A stretch of DNA of 64,000 bases from Nostoc sp. NMS7 (GCF_017115085.1 NZ_JABXKJ010000231.1:62001-126000), one strand, 5' to 3'. Counted from the first letter of the stretch, positions 9,949-18,022 are shown. Notes: generated from the sequence alone by a model not told the origin. Program-made: numbers and translations.

Positions 9949-11799
9949 ATGAGAAAGCTTATATTATTATGCTTGTTTGTCATGGGGCTGGGAGCTGCGA
10001 TGTTTGGTTTCCTGAATTTCCAGGGACTGGCAGCTAAAGGAGAGTTTGAGACGATTTTGCTTGATTTTCGGGAAGATATTCCATCAATTGTGGTGGAACA
10101 GAATTTACAAGCGATCGCTAAACAATACAACCTTACACCCCAATTAGACAACAAGTTTTCCGAAAAAGATCATGTGTATATTGTCAAAGGCGATCAGCAG
10201 CGACTCCAAGAACTGAAAAAATCTCAATTTGCCCAAGTTACAGAATTTATTGAACCAAATTATATCTACAGAAAGATTCCACAACCCGGTCAACCAGCTT
10301 GGCTGGGAGAATTTTTAAGACCGCAAGAAGATGATCAAGCAAGTCCCTCATTAACTGGCCCCAATGACCAATATTACAGCAAGCAGTGGAACTTGCACCA
10401 AATCGGTATTGAAGGCGCATGGAGTCAAACCAAAGGCAGTGGCATCACAGTTGCAGTGATTGACACTGGGATTACCAAGGTGCGGGACTTGTATGAGACA
10501 AAATTCGTCAAAGGCTATGATTTTGTTAACGACCGAGAAGAAGCCACAGACGATAACGGCCACGGTACCCATGTTGCCGGAACTATTGCCCAAGCCACAA
10601 ATAATAAATATGGCGTCGCTGGAATTGCCTATGAAGCCAGTCTGATGCCCCTGAAAGTACTCAGTTCGTATGGTGGCGGTACTGTTGCCGATATTGCCGA
10701 AGCGATTAAATTTGCTACTGATAAAGGCGCAGATGTGATTAATATGAGCTTGGGTGGTGGTGGTGAAAGCAAATTGATGAAAGAAGCGATCGAGTATGCC
10801 CATAGAAAAGGTGTAGTTATTATTGCCGCAGCCGGGAATGAAAACACCAATGGGGCAAGCTATCCAGCCCGTTATCCCTACGTCATCGGCGTTTCGGCAA
10901 TTGGCCCAGATGGGGAAAGAGCGCCTTATTCTAACTTTGGTGCTGGGGTAGATATCTCTGCTCCTGGTGGTAGTGAAGCTGGTAAGATTCTCCAAGAAAC
11001 TATCGACGAAAAGGGCGAAGGCGTATTTCTGGGCTTCCAGGGTACAAGCATGGCTTCTCCCCACGTTGCCGGTGTTGCGGCATTAATCAAAGCTGCTGGC
11101 ATCAAAGAACCAGATGAAGTTTTAAAAGTCCTGAAGCAGTCAGCGCGAGTTATCCAGGATGATGGTTTGAACTATTATGGCGCTGGACACCTGAATGCAG
11201 AAGCAGCAGTTAAACTAGCCTTTGGGGGACAAATCAGTTTCCCAGATTTCTTTCGGTGGTTACGCGATAACGGCTATCTTAACCCCGGCTTTTGGATTGA
11301 TGGTGGTGCGATCGCACTGTTACCCAAGATTTTAATGGTAGTTGGTTCCTATCTGCTAGCTTGGTTTTTACGGGTTTACTTCCCCTTCACTTGGAGTTGG
11401 TCTTTATCCAGTGGCTTAATTGCTGGCAGTTCTGGCTTATTCTTCCTCAAGGGAATTTATATATTTGACCTTCCCCAGTGGCCTTTCCGGGTTTTGGGCA
11501 GTTCAATTCCCGAACTAGGCAATAGCCTCCAGGGAACTGATGCGTTCAATCCCCTGTTTGCTAGCGTACTGATTCCCATTGTCTTAATGGCATTGTTGCT
11601 GGGACATCCTAGTTGGAAATGGTTTGCCATTGGTTCAACTTTAGGTGTAGCAGCGTGCTTAACTATAAGTGCGTTTTTCGATCCGGCTGTTTGGGGATTG
11701 GGAAGTGGTAACTTAGCACGCCTGTTCCTCATCGGTAATGCCATAATCTGTTATGGACTTGCTCGTTTAGCATTGAAAAACGAAGAAAAAATAGCATAA
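9949..11799 (+). CDS. Membrane-anchored subtilisin-like serine protease (S8)
   Basis: The 616-residue protein has a signal peptide or anchor at residues 1-30, a propeptide-like region to about 120, and an S8 catalytic domain with Asp172 (VAVIDTGI), His205 (NGHGTHVAGT) and Ser367 (GTSMASPHVAGVAAL). The oxyanion region reads AAAGNEN. After the catalytic domain, residues about 455-610 hold four or more hydrophobic segments (ALLPKILMVVGSYLLAWFL, LIAGSSGLFFL, LIPIVLMALLLG and others), so the protease is membrane-bound, with its catalytic part probably on the periplasmic side. It cleaves peptide bonds; substrates are unknown. The ATG has only a weak ribosome site. It stands alone between divergent and spacer sequence. 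Confidence 0.92.
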   Translation: MRKLILLCLFVMGLGAAMFGFLNFQGLAAKGEFETILLDFREDIPSIVVEQNLQAIAKQYNLTPQLDNKFSEKDHVYIVKGDQQRLQELKKSQFAQVTEFIEPNYIYRKIPQPGQPAWLGEFLRPQEDDQASPSLTGPNDQYYSKQWNLHQIGIEGAWSQTKGSGITVAVIDTGITKVRDLYETKFVKGYDFVNDREEATDDNGHGTHVAGTIAQATNNKYGVAGIAYEASLMPLKVLSSYGGGTVADIAEAIKFATDKGADVINMSLGGGGESKLMKEAIEYAHRKGVVIIAAAGNENTNGASYPARYPYVIGVSAIGPDGERAPYSNFGAGVDISAPGGSEAGKILQETIDEKGEGVFLGFQGTSMASPHVAGVAALIKAAGIKEPDEVLKVLKQSARVIQDDGLNYYGAGHLNAEAAVKLAFGGQISFPDFFRWLRDNGYLNPGFWIDGGAIALLPKILMVVGSYLLAWFLRVYFPFTWSWSLSSGLIAGSSGLFFLKGIYIFDLPQWPFRVLGSSIPELGNSLQGTDAFNPLFASVLIPIVLMALLLGHPSWKWFAIGSTLGVAACLTISAFFDPAVWGLGSGNLARLFLIGNAIICYGLARLALKNEEKIA

Positions 11800-11814
11800 A
11801 TTGGGAGTTGGGCA

Positions 11815-11917
11815 TGGGGCATGGGGCATGAATTTTTATAACTCCTAACTCCTGTACAGACGCGATTAATCGCGTCTCTCCTAACTCCTAACTCCCCACT
11901 CCCCACTCCCCACTTCT
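11815..11917. repeat. Heptanucleotide repeats and an 18-bp palindrome before a small gene
   Basis: Runs of CTCCTAA and CCCCACT (short tandem repeats of 7 bp) fill the spacer up to the ATG at 11919. Between them lies GACGCGATTAATCGCGTC, a perfect palindrome. Related palindromes occur at 50368, 51262 and 61360. No ribosome site other than this C-rich repeat precedes the next gene. Confidence 0.6.
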
Positions 11918-11918
11918 T

Positions 11919-12146
11919 ATGAGCATTACACTTACAGGTACAATCGAACGCCGTGATATTGGCACAGGCGCATGGGCTTTAGTCACAGAAGAGGGCGTTA
12001 CTTACGAAATCCTCAGAGGGGCTGAAAAAGACTTACTCAAAGCCGGACAAAAAGCAAAAGTTAAAGGACAGGTGCGTGAAGATATCATGACTACTGCCAT
12101 GATTGGCCCTGTTTTGGAGGTCAAATCTTTTGAGGTAATTAGTTAG
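11919..12146 (+). CDS. Small OB-like beta-barrel protein, unknown function
   Basis: The 75-residue protein (MSITLTGTIERRDIGTGAW start) is predicted all-beta, with alternating hydrophobic strands and a KVKGQVREDIMT segment that resembles small OB-fold proteins. I do not recognise a named family. Its stop codon overlaps the stop of the convergent thioredoxin-like gene by 4 bp. The codon usage and regular strand pattern support a real gene despite the repeat-derived leader. Confidence 0.6.
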   Translation: MSITLTGTIERRDIGTGAWALVTEEGVTYEILRGAEKDLLKAGQKAKVKGQVREDIMTTAMIGPVLEVKSFEVIS

Positions 12147-12466
12147 TTCTGATTAGCTGTGGAATTCAGAACCTCTTGAAGACGGCTTCTAAACTCCCCT
12201 TTGGGATGACCTCCTTTTACCTCACCCACAATCTGAAATTCCCCTTCTGGAGAATTGCAGAGGATGTAAGTAGGCCATCCCATTTCTGATTTATCGGGAT
12301 ACTGAGTTAATAAAATCTTGCGATACTTGCGGTAAGCAGCTGTATCCTGCATTTTTACATCGATAAATTCTAAACCCAGTTCTTCAGCCACCTTTTTGTC
12401 ATAAAAAGACATTTTGTGGCAGATGCCGCACTCTTCTGAAGAGAACTTAATTACAGCTAAACTCAT
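12143..12466 (-). CDS. Thioredoxin-fold protein with CGIC active site
   Basis: The 107-residue protein has the thioredoxin topology: beta-strand LAVIKFSSEECGICHKM with a CxxC motif (Cys13, Cys16) at the start of helix 1, the cis-proline region GWPTYIL, and the glycine-containing last strand (FQIVGEVKGG). CGIC differs from the classic CGPC, so its redox potential and partners may differ. It is cytoplasmic, with no signal peptide. The 3' end overlaps the convergent 75-residue gene by 4 bp. Function beyond disulfide exchange cannot be said. Confidence 0.8.
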   Translation of the reverse strand: MSLAVIKFSSEECGICHKMSFYDKKVAEELGLEFIDVKMQDTAAYRKYRKILLTQYPDKSEMGWPTYILCNSPEGEFQIVGEVKGGHPKGEFRSRLQEVLNSTANQN

Positions 12467-13080
12467 GGGTTGGCGACTCTTTAATTCTAGGCAAAGTTTT
12501 TTAGCATAATGCCATGAAATATTACCATATAGCTGGTGATTAGTGTCAACTTCAGCCTGAAATCCTGATCAAGTATCTTTTTCTCCTTCCCTACTAAAGA
12601 GAAGGCAATTTTTTGAGAGGCGGAGCTTCCAGTACTGCTTTCCCAAGCTGAACCTGGGAACGAAAAATATGATCTAGTCAAAATATAGAAAAAAAATTAA
12701 GAATGTGATTAAATATCATAGGAATCATTTTAGTGTGGCATCTCTAGCTCACAATAAAAAGAAAGCGATTCAGGGATTGCGTGAGCAAGTTATACTCTAT
12801 CCTGGCAACAGGAGGATATTTAAAGTCTACCAGCAGTAGTAAGAGTAGTGGTGCATTCGAGTTATGTGGGCAGGAAATGCGAGGGCGATATTTAACGACA
12901 AGCCCTTCTCTACGAGAGGCTGCGCCAACGGGTTCGGGGGTGACGCTCGTTCGCCCTTGGCGTCTCCCCTTGGGAGAAGACTCGCTAACGCTTCGCTATC
13001 GCAATCGACGGGAACCGCCATCGCTCTTAGCGTCTCCCCTTGGGAGAAGACTGCGACCCCCTCACAGCTACCCGTATACG
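12467..13080. other. Repeat-rich spacer, no supported gene
   Basis: The spacer contains dispersed repeats of the type GCGTCTCCCCTTGGGAGAAG at about 12959 and again at about 13028, in the same orientation and about 69 bp apart, and a TCTACGAGAGGCTGCGCCAA block. Open frames on both strands over 12781-13111 are made of these repeats and are not believable genes. The spacer is downstream of the NsiR1-like array when read on the minus strand. Confidence 0.5.
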
Positions 13081-13083
13081 CAT

Positions 13084-13142
13084 AAAAAAACCCCCAGTCA
13101 GTGTTAGCCAACCAGGGGAGTTAGTTATCAGGGTGCATCTAC
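13084..13142 (-). ncRNA. nsiR1: NsiR1-like sRNA, unit 1
   Basis: The minus strand reads about 59 nt from GTAGATGCACCC to a hairpin of CCCCTGG...CTGGGGG followed by seven T. The -10 candidate TTTAAT lies at about 13145-13150 and the palindromic TCCGGA box at 13174-13179, centred about 35 bp before the start. It is the terminal (most hetF-distal) copy. Confidence 0.8.
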
Positions 13143-13213
13143 CAATTAAATGTTCTTAGGTTGAACATCATACTCCGGATGAATTTGTACAAAGTTCAAT
13201 TATTTTTTTAAAT

Positions 13214-13271
13214 AAAAAAACCCCAGTTGGTGTTAACCTACTAGGGGAGTGAGTTATCAGGGTGCATCTAC
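13214..13271 (-). ncRNA. nsiR1: NsiR1-like sRNA, unit 2
   Basis: Same layout as unit 1, with the hairpin as CCCCTAGTAGG...CCAACTGGGG and seven T. The -10 is altered (GATTAT), and the TCCGGA box is intact at 13303-13308. Confidence 0.75.
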
Positions 13272-13365
13272 CAATAATCTTTTCTAGGGACAGCCAGTAT
13301 CTTCCGGAGAAAATGAGCTAAATCAGGGTTGATGGCGATGTCTATGACGGGCTGTGACGCAACTA

Positions 13366-13423
13366 GAAAAATCCCCAGTCAGTGTTAGCCAACCAGGGGA
13401 GTTAGTTATCAGGGTGCATCTAC
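13366..13423 (-). ncRNA. nsiR1: NsiR1-like sRNA, unit 3
   Basis: The hairpin matches unit 1 (CCCCTGGTTGG...CTGACTGGGG), but the T-tract is shortened (ATTTTTC). The box is TCCGGT (13455-13460 on the plus strand: ACCGGA), one mismatch. Confidence 0.7.
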
Positions 13424-13496
13424 CAAGAATCTTTTCTAAAGTAAATGGGTAGCTACCGGATAAATTAGCAGAGGTTGAAGTTGTTATTGTTTATCA

Positions 13497-13724
13497 GAGA
13501 AAAACCTCAGAGGGGTTAGTTATCAGGCAGGGCTATTTCATTCTCATCTAGTCCGCCTCAGAATGAATTCTGAGTCTAATAGCGAAAGTCGTCTAAAGAC
13601 GACTAAGAAAAGGTTATAGGTTATAGTCCGTTTGTAACGGACTTTAGCTATTAGCCCTGAACTTCAGTTCTGGGCGGTTTCTGTTTAGAATGAAATAGCC
13701 CTGAGTTATCAGGACAGACCTACC
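13497..13724 (-). ncRNA. NsiR1-like sRNA, unit 4, split by a MITE and decayed
   Basis: The RNA start and -10 region lie at 13714-13735 and the terminator half at 13497-13527. A 176-bp inverted-repeat element sits between them inside the transcribed part. The hairpin has lost its central arms, leaving CCTC-T-GAGG, and the TCCGGA box is degraded. Transcription from this unit would yield a chimeric RNA at best. Confidence 0.6.
13528..13703. mobile_element. 176-bp MITE inside NsiR1 unit 4
   Basis: Perfect 17-bp terminal inverted repeats (CAGGGCTATTTCATTCT at 13528-13544, inverted at 13687-13703) are flanked by a perfect 10-bp target duplication AGTTATCAGG (13518-13527 and 13704-13713). The interior has no reading frame but several tight hairpins, for example AGTCGTC-TAAA-GACGACT, AGTCCGTT-TGT-AACGGACT and CTCAGAAT-GA-ATTCTGAG. 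The target sequence is a conserved part of the NsiR1 unit, which dates the insertion after array expansion. The transposase family that mobilises it is not visible here. Confidence 0.88.
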
Positions 13725-13918
13725 AATTAAATGATCGGTGCGCTACCTGAAAAAATGGGTGTGTCAGGGTAGGAACTACTGAAAGGGTTTCCCGACTTCT
13801 CTCGGACTCTTAAAGCTTGCTAGCGAGAGCATCTTGGAACAGGAGAAGCAATGGTGTGGGCTTATTTAGATATAGGTTTCAGGTTTTTAGTGCGTAAGTT
13901 TTGTACTTATTGAGTCAT

Positions 13919-13977
13919 AAAAAAACCCCCAGTGGGCGTTAGCCAACGAGGGGAGCTAGTTATCAGGGTGCATCTAC
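13919..13977 (-). ncRNA. nsiR1: NsiR1-like sRNA, unit 5
   Basis: Complete unit: start GTAGATGCACCC, hairpin CCCCTCGTTGGC...CCCACTGGGGG, seven T (13919-13925), -10 TTTAAT, and an intact TCCGGA box at 14009-14014. Confidence 0.8.
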
Positions 13978-14049
13978 CAATTAAATGTTCTCGGTTTAAC
14001 CACCATGCTCCGGATAAATTTACTAGAAAATTGATTGTTGTCGTGTCTC

Positions 14050-14110
14050 AAAAAAACAAGAGTGAACATTAACTGAATTAGGGGAGTTAAAGATCAAGGT
14101 ACATCCATCT
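14050..14110 (-). ncRNA. NsiR1-like sRNA, unit 6, degenerate
   Basis: The T-tract and overall order remain, but the hairpin arms no longer pair well (CCCCTAATTCAG... against CTCTTG), and the RNA start reads AGATGGATGTACC. The TCCGGA box is lost. It is probably not a functional sRNA. Confidence 0.45.
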
Positions 14111-14192
14111 ATTAATCAAGTATTCTAGAATTAAGCACTATTTTCTGCTAGAGAATATCTGCGTCAGAAGTTGCTGTTGTTTGCCAAAATTG

Positions 14193-14251
14193 AAAAAAAC
14201 CCCCAGTGGGTGTTAGCCAACTAGGGGAGTTGAAGATCAAGGTGCATCTAC
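14193..14251 (-). ncRNA. nsiR1: NsiR1-like sRNA, unit 7 (closest to hetF)
   Basis: Complete unit: GTAGATGCACC start, hairpin CCCCTAGTTGGC...CCCACTGGGGG, seven T (14193-14199), -10 TTTAAT, TCCGGA box at 14283-14288. Its start is about 180 bp from the hetF start codon, so the divergent transcripts overlap if the hetF leader is long, which would allow antisense pairing. Confidence 0.8.
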
Positions 14252-14432
14252 CAATTAAATGTTCTAGTCCCAAGTAATCCGATCCGGATAAAGTTGTAAT
14301 GGCAGAAAAAGCAAAATAACTAGAATCAGAAACATTCAGGGGTGGGATGCATCTAAGTTATCAAAGGGAGCGAAAAATCGACTTGAAACTTTCGCGTTTC
14401 AAACCAGATTTAGGAGGCGGACAGGAGAAGCT

Positions 14433-16964
14433 GTGACCCAGGAATTCCACATTTCGGTAACTCCTGTAGGGCAAAATGACTATTTGGTGCGGACGGAACA
14501 AGTCGCGCCTGGGGTGCCATTGGCAGAAGAACTGGTGACTTGGCCTGTAGCTGAGTGGTTGATGGCTGCTGGGCATTTGATGAATGATCCGTTGAATTCG
14601 GTGTTGCAGGGAGATATATTCGCCTCTGGCGGGAATGAAAGCGATATCGCCAGAAATTCTGTTAACTTGGTGGCGTTGGGTCAACAATTTTATACTGCTC
14701 TATTTCAAGGGACTCTCAGAGATAGTTGGATTACTGCCCAAGGTATTGCCCAAAATCACCAACAAGTACTACGGTTACGCTTGGGGCTAAAAGACACTAG
14801 ATTAGCTCGTCTGCCTTGGGAAGTGATGCACGCAGGCGATCGCCCCCTAGCTACTGGGCCTTATGTGGCTTTTTCTCGCTTCCAAAGTGGAGTTTTGGGG
14901 GCTTCCCGAATGCGATCCCTGCGGGGGGCTACGCCTACGCCAAATATGCCCACACCACGAGAAGAAGGTGGGGTGAAAGTGTTGATGGTAATTGCTTCTC
15001 CCTCGGATCAAGTCCACCTTGACTTACAAAAACAGGAAGCGATTAAACTGCAAGCGGAACTTCACCGTATACCACGACTTGCTGAAGGTAGCAATCGCTT
15101 CCCAGAAATTGAACTCACTGTCTTAGACCAACCAGGACGGGAAGAACTGACGCAAGCTCTAGAACAAGGTAGATACCACGTTCTACACTACTCTGGTCAT
15201 AGTAACTTCGGATCTAATGGCGGAGAAATTTATCTTGCTAGTCGCAGAACTGGCTTAACAGAAATCTTAACTGGGGACGATTTAGCAGGTTTGCTCGTCA
15301 ACAATAACATCCAAATGGCAGTGTTTAACTCCTGCTTGGGGGCATACACAGCTGCGTCCGATGCCTCTGGAGATACTGGCGAACGAAATTTGGCAGAAAG
15401 TCTGGTGAAGCGGGGAATTAGAAGCGTCTTGGCGATGTCAGAACGGATTCCTGATGAAGTGGCGTTGACGCTCACACAATTATTTTACCGCAACTTGAGT
15501 CAGGGATATCCAGTAGATTTGTGCGTAAGTCGGGTGCGTCAAGGATTAATTTCTGCATATAGTTCTCACCAGATGTATTGGGCATTACCGATTTTATATC
15601 TCCAGCCAGAATTTGACGGTTTCTTGAGTCAGGAAACTGAGTTATCCGAAAGTGCGGAGTCGCTGAATCAGTATAGTTCGCCTTTAGGGGTAACTTCGAT
15701 GATGTACTCTGATATGGCAGATGATTCCGAGATGTCTTTAGGAATGGAGGAAATGATTCCTTCTGGTTTGGCGCGTGACTCTTCTGGGTTGGACTGGCTA
15801 AGTGAAGATACTTGGGGCGATCTCGTTGACGAAATTGAGTATGATGACCCAAGCTATGCAGAAGATTCTGCGATAGTTTCGGATTTGTTTCGTCAGCTAG
15901 ATAACCCAAAAGCTCCAACTGAATTGGATCAACAAATTCACCAAAATAGTCTTCAGCAAAAACAGGTTTCAGAGGAAATTGCTTCTTTGCAACAGGGAGC
16001 AGATTTGTGGGGAGAAGCCCCAGCACCGCCATCTGAAGCTGCTGGCAACTTTGAAGGAAATCGGCAAAATTCTGCTGATTTTTCCCATAGGCGTAGCCCA
16101 ACCCAGGCATCGCAATCAGCCCCACCAAGAAATCGTACTCGACGCCGCAAGCTGTGGCCGATTGTGGGCATTGTGGGAATCAGTGCGTTAGCAGCTGCGA
16201 TCGCTTTAAATTGGTGGCAAAATCGACCGAAAGTAACTCTGCCTAACATACCAGAAATTCCTACTGAGTCTCTAGGTCAAAAGCCGCGAAATATCGACTT
16301 ACAGACAGCACCAACTGGAATTGTCACCGCCACCGCTACGGAAAAAATGAGCCAGGGAGATTTGCAAGGTGGGTTGTTAGCTGTAGAAGAACTACTCAAT
16401 CGTGGGGCACTGGCTGCGGCTGAAACTGCCCTGAAACTGATTCCAAATAAACAAGCTGATGATCCATCTGTGAACTTTTACAAGGGACGAATAGCTTGGC
16501 AATCTATCCAAACTGGAGACAAGAACTATAGCGTCGATGATGTCCGCCGTTATTGGGAAACTGCTGCAAAAGCTAAACCAGAATCGCTTTTGTATAATAA
16601 CGCTTTGGGATTTGCCTACTACACAGAAGGCAATCTGAATCGAGCCAATGATTCTTGGTTCAAGGCTTTGAATTTAGCTCTCAAAGAACAGAAGACAAAT
16701 TCAACATCTAGAAAGACAGCAGCGCCTCAAGATGCTTTAACTTCCTATGCTGGTTTAGCTCTGGGAATGTATAAATCTGCACTTAGTCAACCTAATAGTA
16801 AGCAGATACAATATCTGAATGAAGCGATTAAGTTGCGACAATTGGTTCTCAAGTCTGATCCAGGAAATTTCCAGGTAGATAAATTAGCTAAAAATTGGCT
16901 GTGGACAGAAAAGGCGATTGAAGATTGGCGATCGCTCCTTCAGCAAAAAGCTGAAGAACAGTAA
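14433..16964 (+). CDS. hetF: HetF, CHAT-domain protease required for heterocyst differentiation
   Basis: HetF is a caspase-fold (CHAT) protein needed for heterocyst formation and normal cell division in Nostoc and Anabaena, acting on HetR function. The 843-residue product has a CHAT domain at about 80-390 with the likely catalytic pair His256 (HYSGHSNFG) and Cys301 (VFNSCLGAY), an acidic linker, one transmembrane helix at about 575-595 (WPIVGIVGISALAAAIALNW), and TPR-like helices at about 640-835. Start: GTG at 14433 with AGGAG 6 nt upstream. The identification rests on domain order, on the NsiR1 array directly upstream, and on length. Two linkers contain in-frame dispersed repeats (14908-14941 and 16085-16112). 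Other CHAT-TPR proteins exist in Nostoc, but not with this upstream array. Confidence 0.88.
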   Translation: MTQEFHISVTPVGQNDYLVRTEQVAPGVPLAEELVTWPVAEWLMAAGHLMNDPLNSVLQGDIFASGGNESDIARNSVNLVALGQQFYTALFQGTLRDSWITAQGIAQNHQQVLRLRLGLKDTRLARLPWEVMHAGDRPLATGPYVAFSRFQSGVLGASRMRSLRGATPTPNMPTPREEGGVKVLMVIASPSDQVHLDLQKQEAIKLQAELHRIPRLAEGSNRFPEIELTVLDQPGREELTQALEQGRYHVLHYSGHSNFGSNGGEIYLASRRTGLTEILTGDDLAGLLVNNNIQMAVFNSCLGAYTAASDASGDTGERNLAESLVKRGIRSVLAMSERIPDEVALTLTQLFYRNLSQGYPVDLCVSRVRQGLISAYSSHQMYWALPILYLQPEFDGFLSQETELSESAESLNQYSSPLGVTSMMYSDMADDSEMSLGMEEMIPSGLARDSSGLDWLSEDTWGDLVDEIEYDDPSYAEDSAIVSDLFRQLDNPKAPTELDQQIHQNSLQQKQVSEEIASLQQGADLWGEAPAPPSEAAGNFEGNRQNSADFSHRRSPTQASQSAPPRNRTRRRKLWPIVGIVGISALAAAIALNWWQNRPKVTLPNIPEIPTESLGQKPRNIDLQTAPTGIVTATATEKMSQGDLQGGLLAVEELLNRGALAAAETALKLIPNKQADDPSVNFYKGRIAWQSIQTGDKNYSVDDVRRYWETAAKAKPESLLYNNALGFAYYTEGNLNRANDSWFKALNLALKEQKTNSTSRKTAAPQDALTSYAGLALGMYKSALSQPNSKQIQYLNEAIKLRQLVLKSDPGNFQVDKLAKNWLWTEKAIEDWRSLLQQKAEEQ

Positions 16965-17114
16965 TATGTTGTGGTGGAGCGATCGCGGTTGATTAAATAG
17001 CAGTGTTCTATAGCGGTGCGTTAGGCGCTTTCAAGCATTGCTCATCCGTGTCAACTTAACCTGAAATCGGCGGTTTCTAACCGCGTCTACACGATACTTT
17101 ACCCACCTCGTGGG

Positions 17115-17213
17115 TTACAAAAAAGTTTTAACCTCAACCATATCCCCAGAGGTTTGACCTAAAGTAACTTCAACAGGCTGATAGGCGTTGCCATTTTGTA
17201 CATTACGAATTAT
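17115..17213 (-). pseudogene. C-terminal scrap of an efflux periplasmic adaptor (HlyD/CusB-like)
   Basis: Minus-strand codons read VQNGNAYQPVEVTLGQTSG and on to a TAA at 17115. The pattern (a gene-product value, a P-V-x-V-T-L-G turn, G-D-x-V-E-V) is that of the last beta-barrel of RND-type periplasmic adaptor proteins. Only about 32 codons remain, starting at the end of the DUF305 gene, with no start codon. DUF305 genes often lie next to copper-efflux genes, so a deleted metal-efflux operon is plausible. The remaining spacer 16965-17114 shows only one hairpin (ACCCAC-CTC-GTGGGT). Confidence 0.5.
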
Positions 17214-17905
17214 TGGTTGTACCAGGCTTTTCGCCACTGCTGCATTTGCTTAATCTCTATATTTTGTGCTTTGATAATTTCTTGGGCTAATTGCTTAATT
17301 TCAGGGCGCTTAGACTTACTTAAGGTATCTTGCGCCATTGTTACAGCCCCTTCATGGTGAGGAATCATCGCATTGATAAAGCGCAGATCAAATTCAGCAT
17401 CAGCTGCACCTAAGTTCTGACTCATCATCATAGTTTTCATTTGGTCAGACGACATTTCCATCATGTGACCCATTTGACTGTCATAAGCCATTGGTTTATC
17501 TCCCGCCTTGGGATACCAAGCTTGTCGCCAGTGCTTCATCTGAGTGATTTCTTGGTTTTGCGATTTGATGATAGTGTCTGCTAGTTTTTTGATTTCAGGA
17601 CGTTTTGATTTCTGCTGCGCTTCTTTAGCCATTTCCACAGCCCCTTGATGGTGAGGTATCATAGCATCGAGAAACCGTAAATCAAAATTAGCATCGGCTG
17701 GGCCTAAATCCATTCGCATGCTGTGATTCATGCTACTACCGTGGTTCATCTGTTGCTTGTCGCTAGCATTGGTAGCAGTTGCGTTTGGGACTTGGCTTTC
17801 CTTCTGGGAAGCAGTATTGGTACAGGCTGTAATTAATCCACCCGCAGAGGCGATCGCAGTCAAGGTTAACGCCAAAAAACCATTCCTTAAAGATAGCAGT
17901 TGCAT
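17210..17905 (-). CDS. DUF305 lipoprotein with two tandem copies of the domain
   Basis: A lipoprotein signal (ALTLTAIASAGGLITAC; lipidated Cys about residue 28) is followed by two DUF305 repeats, each with DLRF(L/I)(D/N)AMIPHH and a second ferritin-like helix ending in QMKHWRQAWYP / QMQQWRKAWYN. Pairs of His and Met in these four-helix domains suggest copper or other metal binding in the periplasm, but no activity has been firmly assigned to the family. ATG at 17905 has AGGTGA just upstream; an in-frame GTG at 17914 lies inside this ribosome site and is unlikely to be the start. Downstream lies the adaptor remnant, which suggests a former metal-resistance cluster. Confidence 0.87.
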   Translation of the reverse strand: MQLLSLRNGFLALTLTAIASAGGLITACTNTASQKESQVPNATATNASDKQQMNHGSSMNHSMRMDLGPADANFDLRFLDAMIPHHQGAVEMAKEAQQKSKRPEIKKLADTIIKSQNQEITQMKHWRQAWYPKAGDKPMAYDSQMGHMMEMSSDQMKTMMMSQNLGAADAEFDLRFINAMIPHHEGAVTMAQDTLSKSKRPEIKQLAQEIIKAQNIEIKQMQQWRKAWYNQ

Positions 17906-17985
17906 AAATCTCACCTAACAGTTTCCTAATTCTATATTTACTTCTTAGCTTTGCAGCCAGAAATGAAATTAGGATGAAATCTAAA

Positions 17986-18016
17986 GATCCCCGACTTGTT
18001 TGAGAAGTCGGGGATC
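17986..18016 (-). terminator. Terminator hairpin after the dynamin/J-domain gene
   Basis: GATCCCCGACTT is perfectly inverted (12-bp stem, 7-nt loop), starting just 6 nt after the stop codon of the minus-strand gene. The minus strand continues TTTAGATTT. Strong stem, moderate T-tract. Confidence 0.65.
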
Positions 18017-18022
18017 TGATTT

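Larger units (their letters stand above)
13084..14290 (-). repeat. Tandem array of seven NsiR1-like sRNA units upstream of hetF
   Basis: Seven degenerate direct repeats, about 130-150 bp apart where uninterrupted, each show on the minus strand a TCCGGA box, a TTTAAT-like -10, the 5' RNA sequence GTAGATGCACC, a G/C-rich hairpin and a T-tract. Units 1, 2, 3, 5 and 7 keep all parts; units 4 and 6 are decayed. In Nostoc sp. PCC 7120 the HetR-dependent sRNA NsiR1 is known from a tandem array antisense to the region upstream of hetF; the position, orientation, unit length and the hetF neighbour all match. Confidence 0.85.

Noticed and set aside
10351-11064. 237-codon minus-strand frame inside the subtilase gene
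   Set aside because: Antisense shadow of a clear S8 protease; low-complexity, Cys/Asn-rich composition.
12781-13111. Plus- and minus-strand frames of about 95-108 codons
   Set aside because: Built from GCGTCTCCCCTTGGGAGAAG-type repeats; Ser/Pro/Arg-rich, not gene-like.
13084-14290. CRISPR array upstream of hetF
   Set aside because: Repeats are 130-150 bp apart, degenerate, and each carries a promoter and terminator; no short repeat-spacer pattern and no cas genes.
15472-16128. 218-codon minus-strand frame inside hetF
   Set aside because: Antisense of the CHAT protein; no motif, no start signal.
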